Positions 16,867-24,458 of a stretch of DNA of 41,672 nt are shown here, in pieces. Numbering within the stretch: the first letter of the stretch is position 1; every line of letters begins with the position of its first letter. Below the pieces are notes generated by a model. That model was not told where the DNA came from, searched no databases, and was given only the letters and a program-made list of their open reading frames with translations. Source of the DNA: Gemmatimonadaceae bacterium (GTDB lineage: Bacteria; Gemmatimonadota; Gemmatimonadetes; Gemmatimonadales; Gemmatimonadaceae); assembly GCA_025453875.1 (NCBI GenBank), contig JALOPN010000006.1, forward strand, positions 1-41,672, in the 5' to 3' direction. The position numbers and the translations under genes were made by a program.

Positions 16867-17267
16867 ACACCGACAAGAGAAATCGCGGCGGCTTCACGAT
16901 CATCAACGTCCTCGTTGGCATCGTGTTGCTTGTCGCCGGCGTCATGGCGCTCGGCAAGTCCAATGCGGAGACGCTGCGCGGACAGTCACTGGCCCAGAAC
17001 CGCACGAACGCACTCGCGATCGCGCGTGCCTATCTCGAGGAAGTGCGGACCCGTGATCCCTGGTCGCTGGCAACCGAAAGTCCGATGATGGTTGGTGGCG
17101 ACGGCGTGCCAACCTCTCTCGGCAAGTTCAAGCGCCAGATGACCGTGATCGAGGAGCGCAACAATCTCGTCCGACTCGAGGTGGAGGTCGATTTCCCGCG
17201 CGCCATGGAGCCGGTGCGCGTCACCACGTACCAGTACCGCGGCAACGCGCTGGCCGGAGGCGCTTGA
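16863..17267 (+). CDS. PilV-like minor pilin with Asn at position 5
   Basis: The ATG at 16863 overlaps the upstream stop (ATGA) and is preferred over 16857; it gives 134 residues. The cleavage site reads RGG/FTIINVLVGIVLLVAGVM, so the fifth residue of the mature helix is Asn where nearly all type IV pilins have Glu. The following AQNRTNALAIARAYLEEVR resembles PilV (GspI-like). The short C-terminal domain is beta-rich. It is translationally linked to the genes on each side. The loss of Glu5 could reflect a tip position, where Glu5 is not needed, but that is inference. Confidence 0.8.
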   Translation: MNTDKRNRGGFTIINVLVGIVLLVAGVMALGKSNAETLRGQSLAQNRTNALAIARAYLEEVRTRDPWSLATESPMMVGGDGVPTSLGKFKRQMTVIEERNNLVRLEVEVDFPRAMEPVRVTTYQYRGNALAGGA

Positions 17268-17268
17268 G

Positions 17269-18225
17269 ATGCGTGCAGATCATCACCAAACGTTCGATCG
17301 TCCGCGACGCGGATTCACGATCGTCGAACTTCTGGTCGCGCTCGTCATGGGCGTCATCATCCTCAGCGCGGCGACGAAGTTCGCCGTCAGCTCGTGGCAA
17401 GGACGTCGGAGCTGGACACTGCGCGAGAGTGTGGATCGCAACGCGCGCTTTCTCGGTATTGCCATCGCACGCGACGCCGCCGAAGCCGGCGTGAGCATCG
17501 AGAGTACACCGGTTTTTGGCACCCTCGGCACCTTCACCGATACGATTTCGATCCTGTCGGTCCCGTTCGAGCCGAACGAAGCGCCCGTCTATCGCTTCGA
17601 CGCGATGGACGGTGACACCATCAATCCGCTGCCCCCCGGTGGCAACTGCGGCGCCACGTGCCTGAGCTTCCTCAAGGACGACGGTGAGTTCGACCTGCGC
17701 GCTGGTGATCTGGCACGATTGCAGATCGGCGGCGAACGGCGGCTCCTGCTGCTCACCGCCGTGAATGACCTTGGCGGCGCCAACTTCTCGGTGGAGTTCC
17801 TGCCGGTGACATCGCTGCTCGGACGACCGGCCGGTCTCGACGACTCGCTGCCCATCGACCGGTTCGGCACCGCGATCCAGAAGCTGCGTGCGGTCACGTA
17901 TTGGCATGATCCGACCGCGAAAGCCGTGTTCCGATCGGAGCGACTCGATCCGACCACGGGCCGACCGGTGGGTCAGCAACTTGCCGATGGTGTCGAGGCG
18001 TGGGACGCTCGCCTGCTCTTCCAGGATGGATTCGAAGCCGATCGGTACGACGGCATGGACACCGATTCACTCAACGATGCCCATCGTATTCTCGGGGTAA
18101 AGGTGCGCGCCAAGGTCATGGCCAGTCGCACCGATCCCGCCGTGAACGGCGGCGCGCCCGTGTACCGCTGGTACGAATGGCGCGCCGCCCCACGCAACCT
18201 GCTCTACGAGAAGAACAGGTTGTGA
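17269..18225 (+). CDS. PilW-like pilus assembly protein
   Basis: This 318-residue protein starts one base after the preceding stop. The prepilin signal is RPRRG/FTIVELLVALVMGVII, with Phe1 and Glu5 present. The region after the helix (WTLRESVDRNARFLGIAIARDAAEAG) and the two nearby cysteines (GGNCGATCLSF) fit PilW/GspJ-type minor pilins. It is the last gene of the pilin set and converges with lemA, with 4 bases between stops and no clear hairpin. The four genes probably form one transcript for minor components of a type IV pilus or pseudopilus. The motor, secretin and prepilin peptidase genes are not in the window. Confidence 0.85.
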   Translation: MRADHHQTFDRPRRGFTIVELLVALVMGVIILSAATKFAVSSWQGRRSWTLRESVDRNARFLGIAIARDAAEAGVSIESTPVFGTLGTFTDTISILSVPFEPNEAPVYRFDAMDGDTINPLPPGGNCGATCLSFLKDDGEFDLRAGDLARLQIGGERRLLLLTAVNDLGGANFSVEFLPVTSLLGRPAGLDDSLPIDRFGTAIQKLRAVTYWHDPTAKAVFRSERLDPTTGRPVGQQLADGVEAWDARLLFQDGFEADRYDGMDTDSLNDAHRILGVKVRAKVMASRTDPAVNGGAPVYRWYEWRAAPRNLLYEKNRL

Positions 18226-18229
18226 CGCA

Positions 18230-18862
18230 TCACTTCGAGAAGTCGACCTTCGGCGCCTCGCGCGCCGACGCGTCGGCCTCGAAGTATTCCCGCGGCTTGG
18301 CACCGGTGACCTTGGCCGTCAGAACTGCGGGAAACTTGCGGATGTACGTGTTGTACGTTTCGACGGCACCGTTGTAGTCGGTACGCGCGACCGCGATGCG
18401 ATTCTCGGTGCCCGTGAGCTCATCCTGCAGGCGCAGGAAGTTCTCGTTCGACTTGAGATCCGGGTACGCCTCCACCACCACACTGAGGCGACCCAGCGCT
18501 GACGTGAGCCCCGCATTGGCCGTGGCGAGCTCCTGCAGATCGGCGCCACCCGTCTTGTTGAGCGCGCCCTGCAAACCGGCGCGCGCCTCGGTGACTTGCG
18601 TCAGCACTTCGCTCTCCTGCGCCGCGAAACCCTTGACGGTTTCGACCAGGTTGGGGATGAGATCAGCGCGGCGCTGCAGCTGCACCTCGATGTTGCGCTG
18701 CGCCGAGGCCGCCGCTTCATCGTAGGTCTGAATGCTGTTGTAGCCGCACGCGCCCAGCAGCACGGGCAGCGCCAACAGGAGCGCCGCGCGCAACGAGCGT
18801 CGCGGTGAACGCGCCGCGTCCGACGGCGCGGCCGTGCGGGAGACAGTGGGAAGGTGCAGCAT
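18230..18862 (-). CDS. lemA: LemA family protein
   Basis: The protein has 210 residues from the ATG at 18862, chosen because GGAG lies 6 bases upstream; the track's start is 34 codons earlier. A hydrophobic segment ending LLGACGYN looks like a lipoprotein signal (L-G-A-C). The conserved core follows: QRRADLIPNLVETVKGFAAQE, then AYPDLKSNENFLRLQDEL and ENRIAVARTDYNGAVETYN. LemA proteins are helical, membrane-attached and of unsettled function. They are often found beside TPM-domain proteins, as here, with a nucleotidyltransferase-like gene between the two. It converges with the PilW-like gene. Confidence 0.93.
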   Translation of the reverse strand: MLHLPTVSRTAAPSDAARSPRRSLRAALLLALPVLLGACGYNSIQTYDEAAASAQRNIEVQLQRRADLIPNLVETVKGFAAQESEVLTQVTEARAGLQGALNKTGGADLQELATANAGLTSALGRLSVVVEAYPDLKSNENFLRLQDELTGTENRIAVARTDYNGAVETYNTYIRKFPAVLTAKVTGAKPREYFEADASAREAPKVDFSK

Positions 18863-18924
18863 CGTGGGCTCCTGAGTCATGGCGGTGAAGTCGTGAAGGA
18901 AGGACATCGCACCGGAGAGTGCCA

Positions 18925-19650
18925 CTACACCGGTCCGGTCCCGGGGTCGAACGTATCGAGCCACGCGGCGAGGCGCTCCATGCCATCCAGCGTGGCCAGC
19001 AGCACCGCCTCCGCCTCACGTGCGGCGATGGGGCGCCCGTTGCGCAGGTCATCATGCACCCGCGCGAATGGCGTGCTATCGAGTGAGGCGGCGGCGGCAA
19101 CCCGATCGATCAACGCGCGCCGATCGGTCGGCGCACGCTCACCGAGCACTCGAACCGCAGCGCGAAACACGGCCATCAAGGTCCCGTGACTTGCGCGAAG
19201 AACGTCGAGCTGCATCGCCCCATCGGTGCCCGCATGCATGAGCGCCTGCCGCAGGCGCAGCACCTTGCCCATGGCTTCATACTCGGCCTGTCGACGCAGA
19301 TCGGCGCGATGTACCGGCGCTGCCGGCGGCAGCGCGCCATGCAACACGCGATGCTGCTCCTGAATGTCTGCGTATTCCATGGGGAAGATGTCGGCCGAAC
19401 GCTCCCATTCGGCGACCGTCAACTCGAAGGGAGGCGGGTTGCCCGCCTCACGCCAGGCGTGCACGGTGGCCGCGAGCGCTTCGAGTTGCGACGCCTCGAT
19501 GCGATCGAGCAGCACGAGCACATTCTGGTCGGAACGATCGGCCACGGTGTGGCCGATTGCCGCCGATCCGTACAGCAACACGCAACGCAGTCGGTCGCCG
19601 TGAATGCCGGCAAGCTGCGTCACGAACTGTTCGAGTGTCAGTCGGGGCAT
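18925..19650 (-). CDS. Nucleotidyltransferase-like protein
   Basis: The 241-residue soluble protein has the start of a minimal nucleotidyltransferase fold (CVLLYGSAAIGHTVADRSDQNVLVLL): the GS pair and the following SD are present. In active members the motif is SDxD, while here it is SDQN, so one metal-binding Asp is replaced by Asn. The C-terminal half is all-helical (LRLRQALMHAG, LAAWLDTFDPG) and may be a substrate or dimerisation domain. It sits between the TPM gene (36-base gap) and lemA (62-base gap) on the same strand. Activity is doubtful; a pseudoenzyme or altered chemistry is possible. It could also be a DUF-type family member with that fold. Confidence 0.7.
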   Translation of the reverse strand: MPRLTLEQFVTQLAGIHGDRLRCVLLYGSAAIGHTVADRSDQNVLVLLDRIEASQLEALAATVHAWREAGNPPPFELTVAEWERSADIFPMEYADIQEQHRVLHGALPPAAPVHRADLRRQAEYEAMGKVLRLRQALMHAGTDGAMQLDVLRASHGTLMAVFRAAVRVLGERAPTDRRALIDRVAAAASLDSTPFARVHDDLRNGRPIAAREAEAVLLATLDGMERLAAWLDTFDPGTGPV

Positions 19651-19686
19651 GAAGGAGTCCGCGTGCGTGAGTGTTGTGTGTCGGCG

Positions 19687-20526
19687 TTACCAGCTGGATC
19701 CACCACCGCCTCCGCTGAATCCGCCCCCGCCTCCAAAACCGCCGAAGCCCCCACCGCCACCAAATCCACCGCCGAAACCGCCGCCACCGAAGCCGCCGCC
19801 AAAGCCGCCACCGTATCCTCCGCGGTAGCGCGTGGGTGGACCGCTTCCGGCAACCATCAACGGCAGACAGCCACTTCGTCCTCCACGACTCGAGAGAACC
19901 ATGAGCACGAAGAAGAGAATGAGCGCGATGAGCAACGCGTTCGGAGAGCCCCGACGAGCCGGACGTCGCGTGACGGGAAGTTCACCGTCGGCCAGTTGGA
20001 AGCCGAACTCGGTGGCGTAGGCTTCGGCGACAGCCGACGCGACCACCAGCAGTCCACCGCCATAGTCGCGCGCGACAAAGCGGTCTGTGGCCGCGCGACA
20101 GTAGCTGCCCGCCCGCGCATCGGTGATGAAGCCCTCGGCTCCCATCCCGGACTCGATGCGACAGTACCCTCGACCGTCGGCGCTGGTTTCCTTCGGCACC
20201 AGCAGGATGACGGTACCGGCATTGCGCCGAGCGTCGCCGATATCGCCCTTGGCCCCGACCTTCCACTCGCGACCGAGGCGAAGCGCGATTTCCTCCACCG
20301 GTCGCCCCTGCAGATCGGGCAGGGTGACGATCGCGATTTCGCCCCCCGATCGTGTCTGCACGATGCGCGCAATCGATTCGAGCCGGGCTTCCGCGGCTGC
20401 GTCGAGGACGTTCGCGAAGTCATTGACGTAGCCACGTGGCGCAGGCAGCGCAGACTCCTGCGCGCGAACGGGCTTGGTGGCCAGAAAGGCACCGGCAATG
20501 GCCAGCAAGGTGAGGCGGCGCATCAT
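19687..20526 (-). CDS. TPM-domain protein with Gly-rich tail (YgcG/Psb32 type)
   Basis: It has about 279 residues from the ATG at 20526 (MMRRLTLLAIAG); ATGs at 20523 and 20553 are alternatives and no clear Shine-Dalgarno decides. The signal peptide ends near VRAQ. The TPM domain follows (YVNDFANVLDAAAEARLESI, GEIAIVTLPDLQG, LVPKETSADGRGYCRIESG), then a transmembrane helix (NALLIALILFFVLMVLS) and a long tail of Gly/Phe repeats ending GGGGGSSW. That tail is typical of the family. TPM proteins are membrane-bound, some with phosphatase activity, and occur next to LemA in many bacteria. The gene follows the CarboxypepD_reg gene by 44 bases. Confidence 0.92.
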   Translation of the reverse strand: MMRRLTLLAIAGAFLATKPVRAQESALPAPRGYVNDFANVLDAAAEARLESIARIVQTRSGGEIAIVTLPDLQGRPVEEIALRLGREWKVGAKGDIGDARRNAGTVILLVPKETSADGRGYCRIESGMGAEGFITDARAGSYCRAATDRFVARDYGGGLLVVASAVAEAYATEFGFQLADGELPVTRRPARRGSPNALLIALILFFVLMVLSSRGGRSGCLPLMVAGSGPPTRYRGGYGGGFGGGFGGGGFGGGFGGGGGFGGFGGGGGFSGGGGGSSW

Positions 20527-20570
20527 GGCTGATACTACGCCAGAAGCGCGCATCTGATTCACGCGGCGGC

Positions 20571-21350
20571 TCAGGGTTTCTTCAGATCGTCCGACATGCG
20601 GGTGTAGATCGCCAGCGCCCCGTAGGCGGCGCGATCGCCCCACTCCAATCGTGCTTCACTCGACCCCACCACGGCGAGAAAGTAGATGTCGCGTGGGTTG
20701 AGGTGGACGCCACCGGAGATCAGAACATTGTCGATGATCACCGCGAGGCACTGTCCGGTGCGGGTGCTCTTGATGCAGTCACCGTTGCGGTTGGGCACCA
20801 TCAGACCGGGCGCACCGAGCGATCGAATCAACTCGTTCAGGCCGAGGGAGGATTGGCTGCGCGCTTCGATCGTCTCCGGATCGTACACCTTCCACCCGCG
20901 CCGGGTCGCATAGCGGAGTCGCTGCGTGTTGAGCGAAGGCGCGACTTCGGTGGACACCTCGGCGAGATTCTGGGCCAGTGGTCGCACCCAGAGATCGGCG
21001 CTCACGGTGTCGGTCACGAGCAATGAGAACTCATCGCTCATGGTTGGCTGCAAGCCGATGCGCGTGATGGTGAGACGGAAGGGCACGCCGGCCGCGCCTG
21101 CGCCGAACCGCAGCACATACTTGCCCGACGCATCCGTCATGCCATCGGCGAGCGTTTGGCCGCGCCGATCCTGTGCGACCACACGCGCTGCATCGATGGA
21201 CACGGAATCGTCACGCAACCGTACGGTGCCTTGCAGCACCTGCGCGTTGGCGTCGCGACGGAGTAGCAACAGTGCGGCCACAAGCACAACGACCGCGGAC
21301 GTGCTGAGCACGCCGCGGTCGTTACGCTGGCACCGTCGCCAGAGGCACAT
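20571..21350 (-). CDS. Secreted CarboxypepD_reg-like protein with TonB-plug-like C-terminus
   Basis: The protein has 259 residues with an N-terminal hydrophobic segment (VVVLVAALLLL) ending near DANAQ. Next comes a carboxypeptidase regulatory-like beta-sandwich (LQGTVRLRDDSVSIDAARV, TDASGKYVLRF), and then a segment resembling a TonB-receptor plug (LNELIRSLGAPGLMV, QCLAVIIDNVLISGG, EWGDRAAYGALAIYTR). No beta-barrel follows, so it cannot be a receptor by itself. It lies in the run downstream of SusC and SusD, 2 bases from the DUF4397 gene. Its role is unknown; it may modulate a receptor or be a degraded receptor derivative. Confidence 0.72.
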   Translation of the reverse strand: MCLWRRCQRNDRGVLSTSAVVVLVAALLLLRRDANAQVLQGTVRLRDDSVSIDAARVVAQDRRGQTLADGMTDASGKYVLRFGAGAAGVPFRLTITRIGLQPTMSDEFSLLVTDTVSADLWVRPLAQNLAEVSTEVAPSLNTQRLRYATRRGWKVYDPETIEARSQSSLGLNELIRSLGAPGLMVPNRNGDCIKSTRTGQCLAVIIDNVLISGGVHLNPRDIYFLAVVGSSEARLEWGDRAAYGALAIYTRMSDDLKKP

Positions 21351-21352
21351 GC

Positions 21353-22183
21353 TTACGGTGTCGTGCGCGGCGGATGACGGTCGATGAAGAACAGCACCGA
21401 CGGGTTGGCCGAGGCCGCCGCCTGCGAACCGGCGACCGACGCCGGGAACGCCACCGCGGTGATCACCGAGCCAGCCTGCGACGCGCCACCGATCGGGTCA
21501 ACCGACGTCGTGCCCGCGGCACCGGCCGGAGCCGCCGCCGAGATGAGCGGCGTGGTGCTGCCCGCGGCCGTCACGCGCACCGCAAACGCACCAGGCGCGC
21601 GGGTCACGTACGCCGACGCATTACCGAACGACAGCCCGGCAACCGCCGGCGCGCCCGAAATGGCCGACGTGGCCGTCTCCGTCACGTAGACGTCGACGTT
21701 GCCGATGCCAGCACCGGCGTGCATCGCGCGGAGCGCAACCTGCGCGCCGGGCGTCGGCACGGCGTCTTCGATGATGCGAATGGCGTTGGCCGGCGCACCG
21801 CCGCGGGCGAAGCCCGAGTGGAGCACCGTGTAGTACTTGCCCGCCTCGAAGTTGTGCGTCGCCTCACCGAGCACCGCCGTGTTGCCCGCCGTCGTCGCGT
21901 TCGCATTGAACGAGAAGACGCGGAAGCGACGGCTACCAGCCTGCGTGCCCTGGTAGTTGCCGCCACCGAGACCGCGGAACGGCACGCCGGCCCACGTCTG
22001 CGGCGAGAACTCCACCTGGTCGATGAAGCGCACCGTGGTGGCGAGCGTATCGGGCAGCGCGTTGATGTAGCGAACGAACGCAAGCGGCGGCAGCTCGGTG
22101 GGCTTGAGCGCGCCGTCTTCCGTTTGGCAGGCGATGCTGGCCAGTGCGGCAGCAGCGATCAGTCCAAACCGTGAAAGCCTCAT
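21353..22183 (-). CDS. DUF4397-domain lipoprotein
   Basis: It is a 276-residue protein with signal FGLIAAAALASIAC, a good lipobox. The body has DUF4397-type blocks (FVRYINALPDTLATTVRFID, ALRAMHAGAGIGNVDVYVT, LSFGNASAYVTRAPGAFAV), each a beta-sandwich-like repeat with the RxxHA and DVYV signatures. It is likely attached to a membrane and exposed to the periplasm or surface. AAGGAG lies 11 bases upstream and AGGA lies 3 bases upstream of the ATG. No function is known for the domain. The gene is between the small lipoprotein-like gene and the CarboxypepD_reg gene on the same strand. Confidence 0.87.
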   Translation of the reverse strand: MRLSRFGLIAAAALASIACQTEDGALKPTELPPLAFVRYINALPDTLATTVRFIDQVEFSPQTWAGVPFRGLGGGNYQGTQAGSRRFRVFSFNANATTAGNTAVLGEATHNFEAGKYYTVLHSGFARGGAPANAIRIIEDAVPTPGAQVALRAMHAGAGIGNVDVYVTETATSAISGAPAVAGLSFGNASAYVTRAPGAFAVRVTAAGSTTPLISAAAPAGAAGTTSVDPIGGASQAGSVITAVAFPASVAGSQAAASANPSVLFFIDRHPPRTTP

Positions 22184-22222
22184 GAGTCCTGGACTCCTTA
22201 GTACGAGTGCGAACGTGGTGAA

Positions 22223-22732
22223 TCAGGGAACGGAAACGGGGATGCGACCAACGGACGAAATCGGACTGCCCCCGGGATCCCGGGGATTGGCCGTATCGCC
22301 GCGCTGACCGGAGTCGTCACCGAAGAGATCGAGCGACAACCCGAAGGTTGCCGCGGCAATCAGACCGATGACCGATCCGCCCAACAGGATCGAGCGGCTC
22401 CGGGAGAGTTCGCGCGTCTGGTACCCGAGGATCGCGGAGGAGGGAATCTCCACGCGCTCGCCGGACCACATCGACGAACCCCCGCGCACATCCTTGGTCC
22501 CCGTCACTTCGAGGACCACGCCAGTGGAATCGTGCGAGATGAAGGTGCCTTCCACACGATCGATCAGCGAACCGAGTCGATCGGAGAGCAGCAGGCGACC
22601 CTGATCATTCAGCACGACGGCACCGCGCTGTTGCGGCGGCACCGGCGCTGACTGCACGGGACGGTAGGTGTAACACCCCCACTGGAGCGCGGTCGTGCAC
22701 GCCAACAGCGACAAGGTCACGCGACGTCGCAT
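22223..22732 (-). CDS. Small secreted or lipoprotein-like hypothetical protein
   Basis: It is 169 residues from the ATG at 22732, with GGAG at a spacing of 7. The track extends the frame to 23260, inside the SusD gene, which is not supported. The N-terminus has a signal-like stretch (LSLLACTTALQWGC) with a weak lipobox at CYTYRPV, then a beta-rich middle (VVLNDQGRLLLSDRLGSLI, SMWSGERVEIPSSAI) and one hydrophobic segment near 120 (ILLGGSVIGLIAAATFG). I do not recognise the family. It is 29 bases downstream of susD and 39 bases upstream of the DUF4397 gene, so it is probably part of the SusCD transcript. Confidence 0.7.
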   Translation of the reverse strand: MRRRVTLSLLACTTALQWGCYTYRPVQSAPVPPQQRGAVVLNDQGRLLLSDRLGSLIDRVEGTFISHDSTGVVLEVTGTKDVRGGSSMWSGERVEIPSSAILGYQTRELSRSRSILLGGSVIGLIAAATFGLSLDLFGDDSGQRGDTANPRDPGGSPISSVGRIPVSVP

Positions 22733-22761
22733 GGTCGCGCTCCGGTGAGGGGTCGAGCGCA

Positions 22762-24396
22762 TCACTGGAAGCCGTAGGTGCCCACGGGCGCCTGCAGCGT
22801 GCCGTTGTAGATCGGCAGCTGACGCGCCTGCAGTTCGAGGTTCGGCACGGGCCACTCGAGCGGCGTGGTCGCGACCATGTCGCCCCAGCCACGGTTGTCC
22901 GTGAACCACACCATGTAGCCCGTGAAGGCCGTCTCCATGCGCTTCTCGTACTTCATCGCCTCGAGCACCGTGCCGCAGGCCGTGCTGCGGAAGTTCGGCG
23001 CCACCGGAACGCGCGGGACGCAGTTCGGGAGCGTGCCGATCGGCGCCGTGGCGCTCGTGCCAGCCGGGATCGCCGGCAGACCGTTGCGCGTGCGGCTCGC
23101 GTTGATGAGCGGAATCGCCAGCGCGATCTGGTTCGTGCGGATGTAGCCCTCCGCCGCCAGCATGCTCAGCTCCGTGGCGGAGAAGTCCGTGTACGGGCCA
23201 ACATTGCCTGCGGTGCGCGTCGCGCCCCAGCGGCGATGCTCGTACTGCGAATATCCCCAACCGGTACCGGAGACATCGTCGTTCGTCGGACGGTTGCGAA
23301 TATAGACGCCTGCGGGCGGGACCAGTGCGGCCTGCTTTGCCTGCTGCTCAGCGCGCGTCGCTCCCGAAGGCCAGCGCGTGTCCGGCGTGCGCACCAGGAA
23401 CGCCTCACGGTTGTCGCGCGCAACGGCTAGCCAGGCATCATATGCGCCCGACGTGTCGGCCATTCCGAGGTACCACATTGGAAGCTGGTGCCAGCCGCCA
23501 ACGAGATACATCGTTTCGGTATCATAGACAGCGGTCCAGCCAAGCGATGGATCGAGCTGCACGTTGTGGTCGGCCGTGATGCCGTTCGTCGCGTCGGCAA
23601 TCACCGCCTGCCAGTCCACCGCCGCACGCTCGGCTGGCGTGCGCGCGACACCCGCGCGCAGACGCGCACGGTATGACCGCGCGAGACGCACGAAGCCGTC
23701 ACGCGAAAGCGACGTTCCGTTGATCCACGTTGCCGGCAGCGGGAAGCCATTCGTGCCGTTAGTCGCGTCCGCCGAGTTGGCAATCGCGATGGCCGAGTCG
23801 AGCATGGCGATCGCCGCGGCGTTGACCGCACGCGCGCCCGACAGCCCGGGCACTTCATCCGAACCGATCGTCGGCGTGATGATCGCCGCCGAGTCGTAAC
23901 CGAGCGAAACGTTACCCAGCGCCTGACCAAGGATCAGGAAGCCGAACGCCTTCGCACGCGCATTGCGCGCCGGCGATCCCAGCGACGAGCCGTTCGCCAC
24001 AAGACGATCCACGGCGCGGATCGCGTTGTTGGCCGAACGCGCGATGCGCTGGAACGAGTTGTAGTTGGCAAGGTTACCGGCCTGAACTTCGTTGCCGAGG
24101 CTGTTGATGAGTACGCCGCGCGGCACGATCGAGCGCGGCGCCATGCCGAAGTTGTTCACCGTCGCGAAGTTCTCGCCGGCAAAAATCTTGGCTTGGTTGT
24201 TCACAGACTCGCTGGCACGCTGCGGATTGTTGAGCTGCACGCCGAGGCCGCCGACCACGCCCTCGATACCGTCCGGGGTCGCGAAGGCGCGTTCCACGTC
24301 CGGATTGTTGAGGTTCACCACGTTCAGTTGGTCACCGCTGCAGGCCGTCAAGCCAGCCACGATGAGCCCACTGAGCAAAATGGAATGCTTGCGCAT
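22762..24396 (-). CDS. SusD/RagB-type outer-membrane substrate-binding lipoprotein
   Basis: The start at 24396 (MRKHSILLSG) has GGGAG 6 bases upstream, giving 544 residues; the track adds four codons. The lipobox is IVAGLTAC. After it come NLNNPDVERAF, a SusD signature near the start, and helical TPR-like segments (NNAIRAVDRLVANGSSLG, AFGFLILGQALGN). The C-terminal part has YEKRMETAFTGYMVWFTD, matching the R-WE-F-R box of SusD proteins (DxRRxGxL region). SusD caps the SusC channel, binding glycans or peptides and delivering them. It lies 62 bases after susC. Confidence 0.9.
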   Translation of the reverse strand: MRKHSILLSGLIVAGLTACSGDQLNVVNLNNPDVERAFATPDGIEGVVGGLGVQLNNPQRASESVNNQAKIFAGENFATVNNFGMAPRSIVPRGVLINSLGNEVQAGNLANYNSFQRIARSANNAIRAVDRLVANGSSLGSPARNARAKAFGFLILGQALGNVSLGYDSAAIITPTIGSDEVPGLSGARAVNAAAIAMLDSAIAIANSADATNGTNGFPLPATWINGTSLSRDGFVRLARSYRARLRAGVARTPAERAAVDWQAVIADATNGITADHNVQLDPSLGWTAVYDTETMYLVGGWHQLPMWYLGMADTSGAYDAWLAVARDNREAFLVRTPDTRWPSGATRAEQQAKQAALVPPAGVYIRNRPTNDDVSGTGWGYSQYEHRRWGATRTAGNVGPYTDFSATELSMLAAEGYIRTNQIALAIPLINASRTRNGLPAIPAGTSATAPIGTLPNCVPRVPVAPNFRSTACGTVLEAMKYEKRMETAFTGYMVWFTDNRGWGDMVATTPLEWPVPNLELQARQLPIYNGTLQAPVGTYGFQ

Positions 24397-24458
24397 TGAA
24401 TCTCCCATGAGTGGAGGTCACCGGGCGCGCAGTCCGCGCGCCCGGGACCCGAGCCGGA

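Noticed and set aside
19690-19830. GGN repeats looking like a tandem DNA repeat
   Set aside because: They encode the Gly-rich tail typical of TPM proteins, so no separate repeat element or CRISPR is needed.
19186-20532. 448-residue plus-strand ORF opposite LemA/TPM region genes
   Set aside because: It is antisense to the nucleotidyltransferase-like and TPM genes, with repeated Ala/Thr from the Gly-rich tail.
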